A stretch of 13,152 bases of DNA from an uncultured Polyangiaceae bacterium (lineage in GTDB: Bacteria > Myxococcota_A > Polyangia > Polyangiales > Polyangiaceae): assembly GCA_938004815.1 (NCBI GenBank), contig CALKVR010000531.1, positions 1 through 13,152 on the forward strand. Direction: 5' to 3'. A program made the translations under genes and the position numbers. Below the pieces are notes generated by a model. It was given only the letters and a program-made list of their open reading frames with translations. It did not search any database and had not been told where the DNA came from. Shown in pieces: positions 13,073 to 13,152 of the stretch. Positions within the stretch are counted from its first letter, which is position 1; each line of letters opens with the position of its first letter.

Positions 13073-13152
13073 GCGGCGACGACGATCACGGGCACCACCA
13101 CGATCACGGGCACCACCACGATCACGGGCACCACCACGGTCACGGGCACCAC
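13069..13152 (+). CDS. His-rich N-terminus of the gene after larB, cut by the window end (LarC candidate)
   Basis: The GTG at 13069 overlaps the larB stop as GTGA and opens a frame that runs to the window edge. The 28 visible residues are MSGDDD followed by HGHHHDHGHHH-type repeats, 15 of 28 being histidine. Such tracts bind Ni or Zn. Because of coupling to larB, a LarC nickel-insertion protein with a His-rich N-terminal extension is the leading guess. HypB-like GTPases and CDF-type metal transporters also carry His-rich N-termini, and nothing diagnostic is in view. Frame and overlap are seen directly; the identity is inference. Confidence 0.6.
   Translation, partial: MSGDDDHGHHHDHGHHHDHGHHHGHGHH
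13084..13152 (+). repeat. 18-base tandem repeat encoding a His-rich tract
   Basis: Three identical 18-base units (13084-13101, 13102-13119, 13120-13137) encode Asp-His-Gly-His-His-His. A fourth, truncated by the window edge, has one base changed (GGT for GAT), turning Asp into Gly. Near-perfect DNA identity suggests recent expansion by slippage, so copy number may vary between strains. Confidence 0.85.

Noticed and set aside
13084..13152. Tandem repeats as a CRISPR array
   Set aside because: Units are 18 bases with no spacers and stay in frame as a His-rich peptide.
12913..13152. Minus-strand open frame with repeated VVVPVI
   Set aside because: It is the reverse complement of the His-rich repeat and of the end of larB; no start context or recognisable protein.

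Overview
The window is G+C-rich chromosomal DNA, densely coding, with strong third-position G/C and many GTG starts. It very probably comes from a myxobacterium (Myxococcota, Polyangiales-like). The clues are the C-terminal part of a PEGA-type protein, lipoproteins with Cys-rich or Ser/Gly-rich linkers, an 'IIGIEDL' motif just after a lipidated cysteine, and a lipoprotein prolyl oligopeptidase. Organism assignment is inference from style of proteins, not from a marker gene. No rRNA, tRNA, insertion sequence, phage gene or CRISPR array is visible.

Layout. (a) 1-1558, plus strand: the 3' end of a PEGA-domain membrane protein, coupled by an ATGA overlap to a 358-residue Cys-rich repeat lipoprotein. 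(b) 1568-8147, minus strand: six co-directional genes. In transcription order they are a DUF420 (CtaM-like) membrane protein, a prolyl oligopeptidase lipoprotein, a small outer-membrane-type protein, malQ, a Cys-flanked jelly-roll lipoprotein and a SixA-type phosphohistidine phosphatase. Gaps are 49, 34, 0, 58 and 19 bases. (c) 8223-9146, plus: an orphan, probably beta-propeller protein. (d) 9244-9631: a self-contained unit with inverted repeat, promoter, leader hairpin, Shine-Dalgarno, a 77-residue Ser-rich lipoprotein and a UUCG terminator. (e) 9678-10478, minus: a 2,4-dienoyl-CoA reductase-like SDR, divergent from a TauE/SafE permease (10509-11288). (f) 11219-12196, minus: heme A synthase ctaA, whose 3' end overlaps the permease gene antisense. 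(g) 12302 to the edge, plus: larB (nickel-pincer cofactor), overlapping the start of a His-rich protein that is cut by the window end and may be larC.

Functional links. CtaA makes heme A and DUF420/CtaM proteins help mature heme-A oxidases, so two respiration-assembly genes lie 3 kb apart but in different transcription units. LarB plus the His-rich downstream protein fits nickel cofactor assembly. The rest is cell-envelope and housekeeping material. I do not see a recognisable defence, toxin-antitoxin or secondary-metabolite system.

The most interesting non-coding signal is a repeated arrangement. Several transcription-unit-leading genes lack a Shine-Dalgarno and instead have a TAnnnT-like -10 hexamer only 6-8 bases before the start codon, which suggests leaderless transcription. 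The Ser-rich lipoprotein gene is the clear contrast: it has a roughly 50-base leader and a canonical Shine-Dalgarno.
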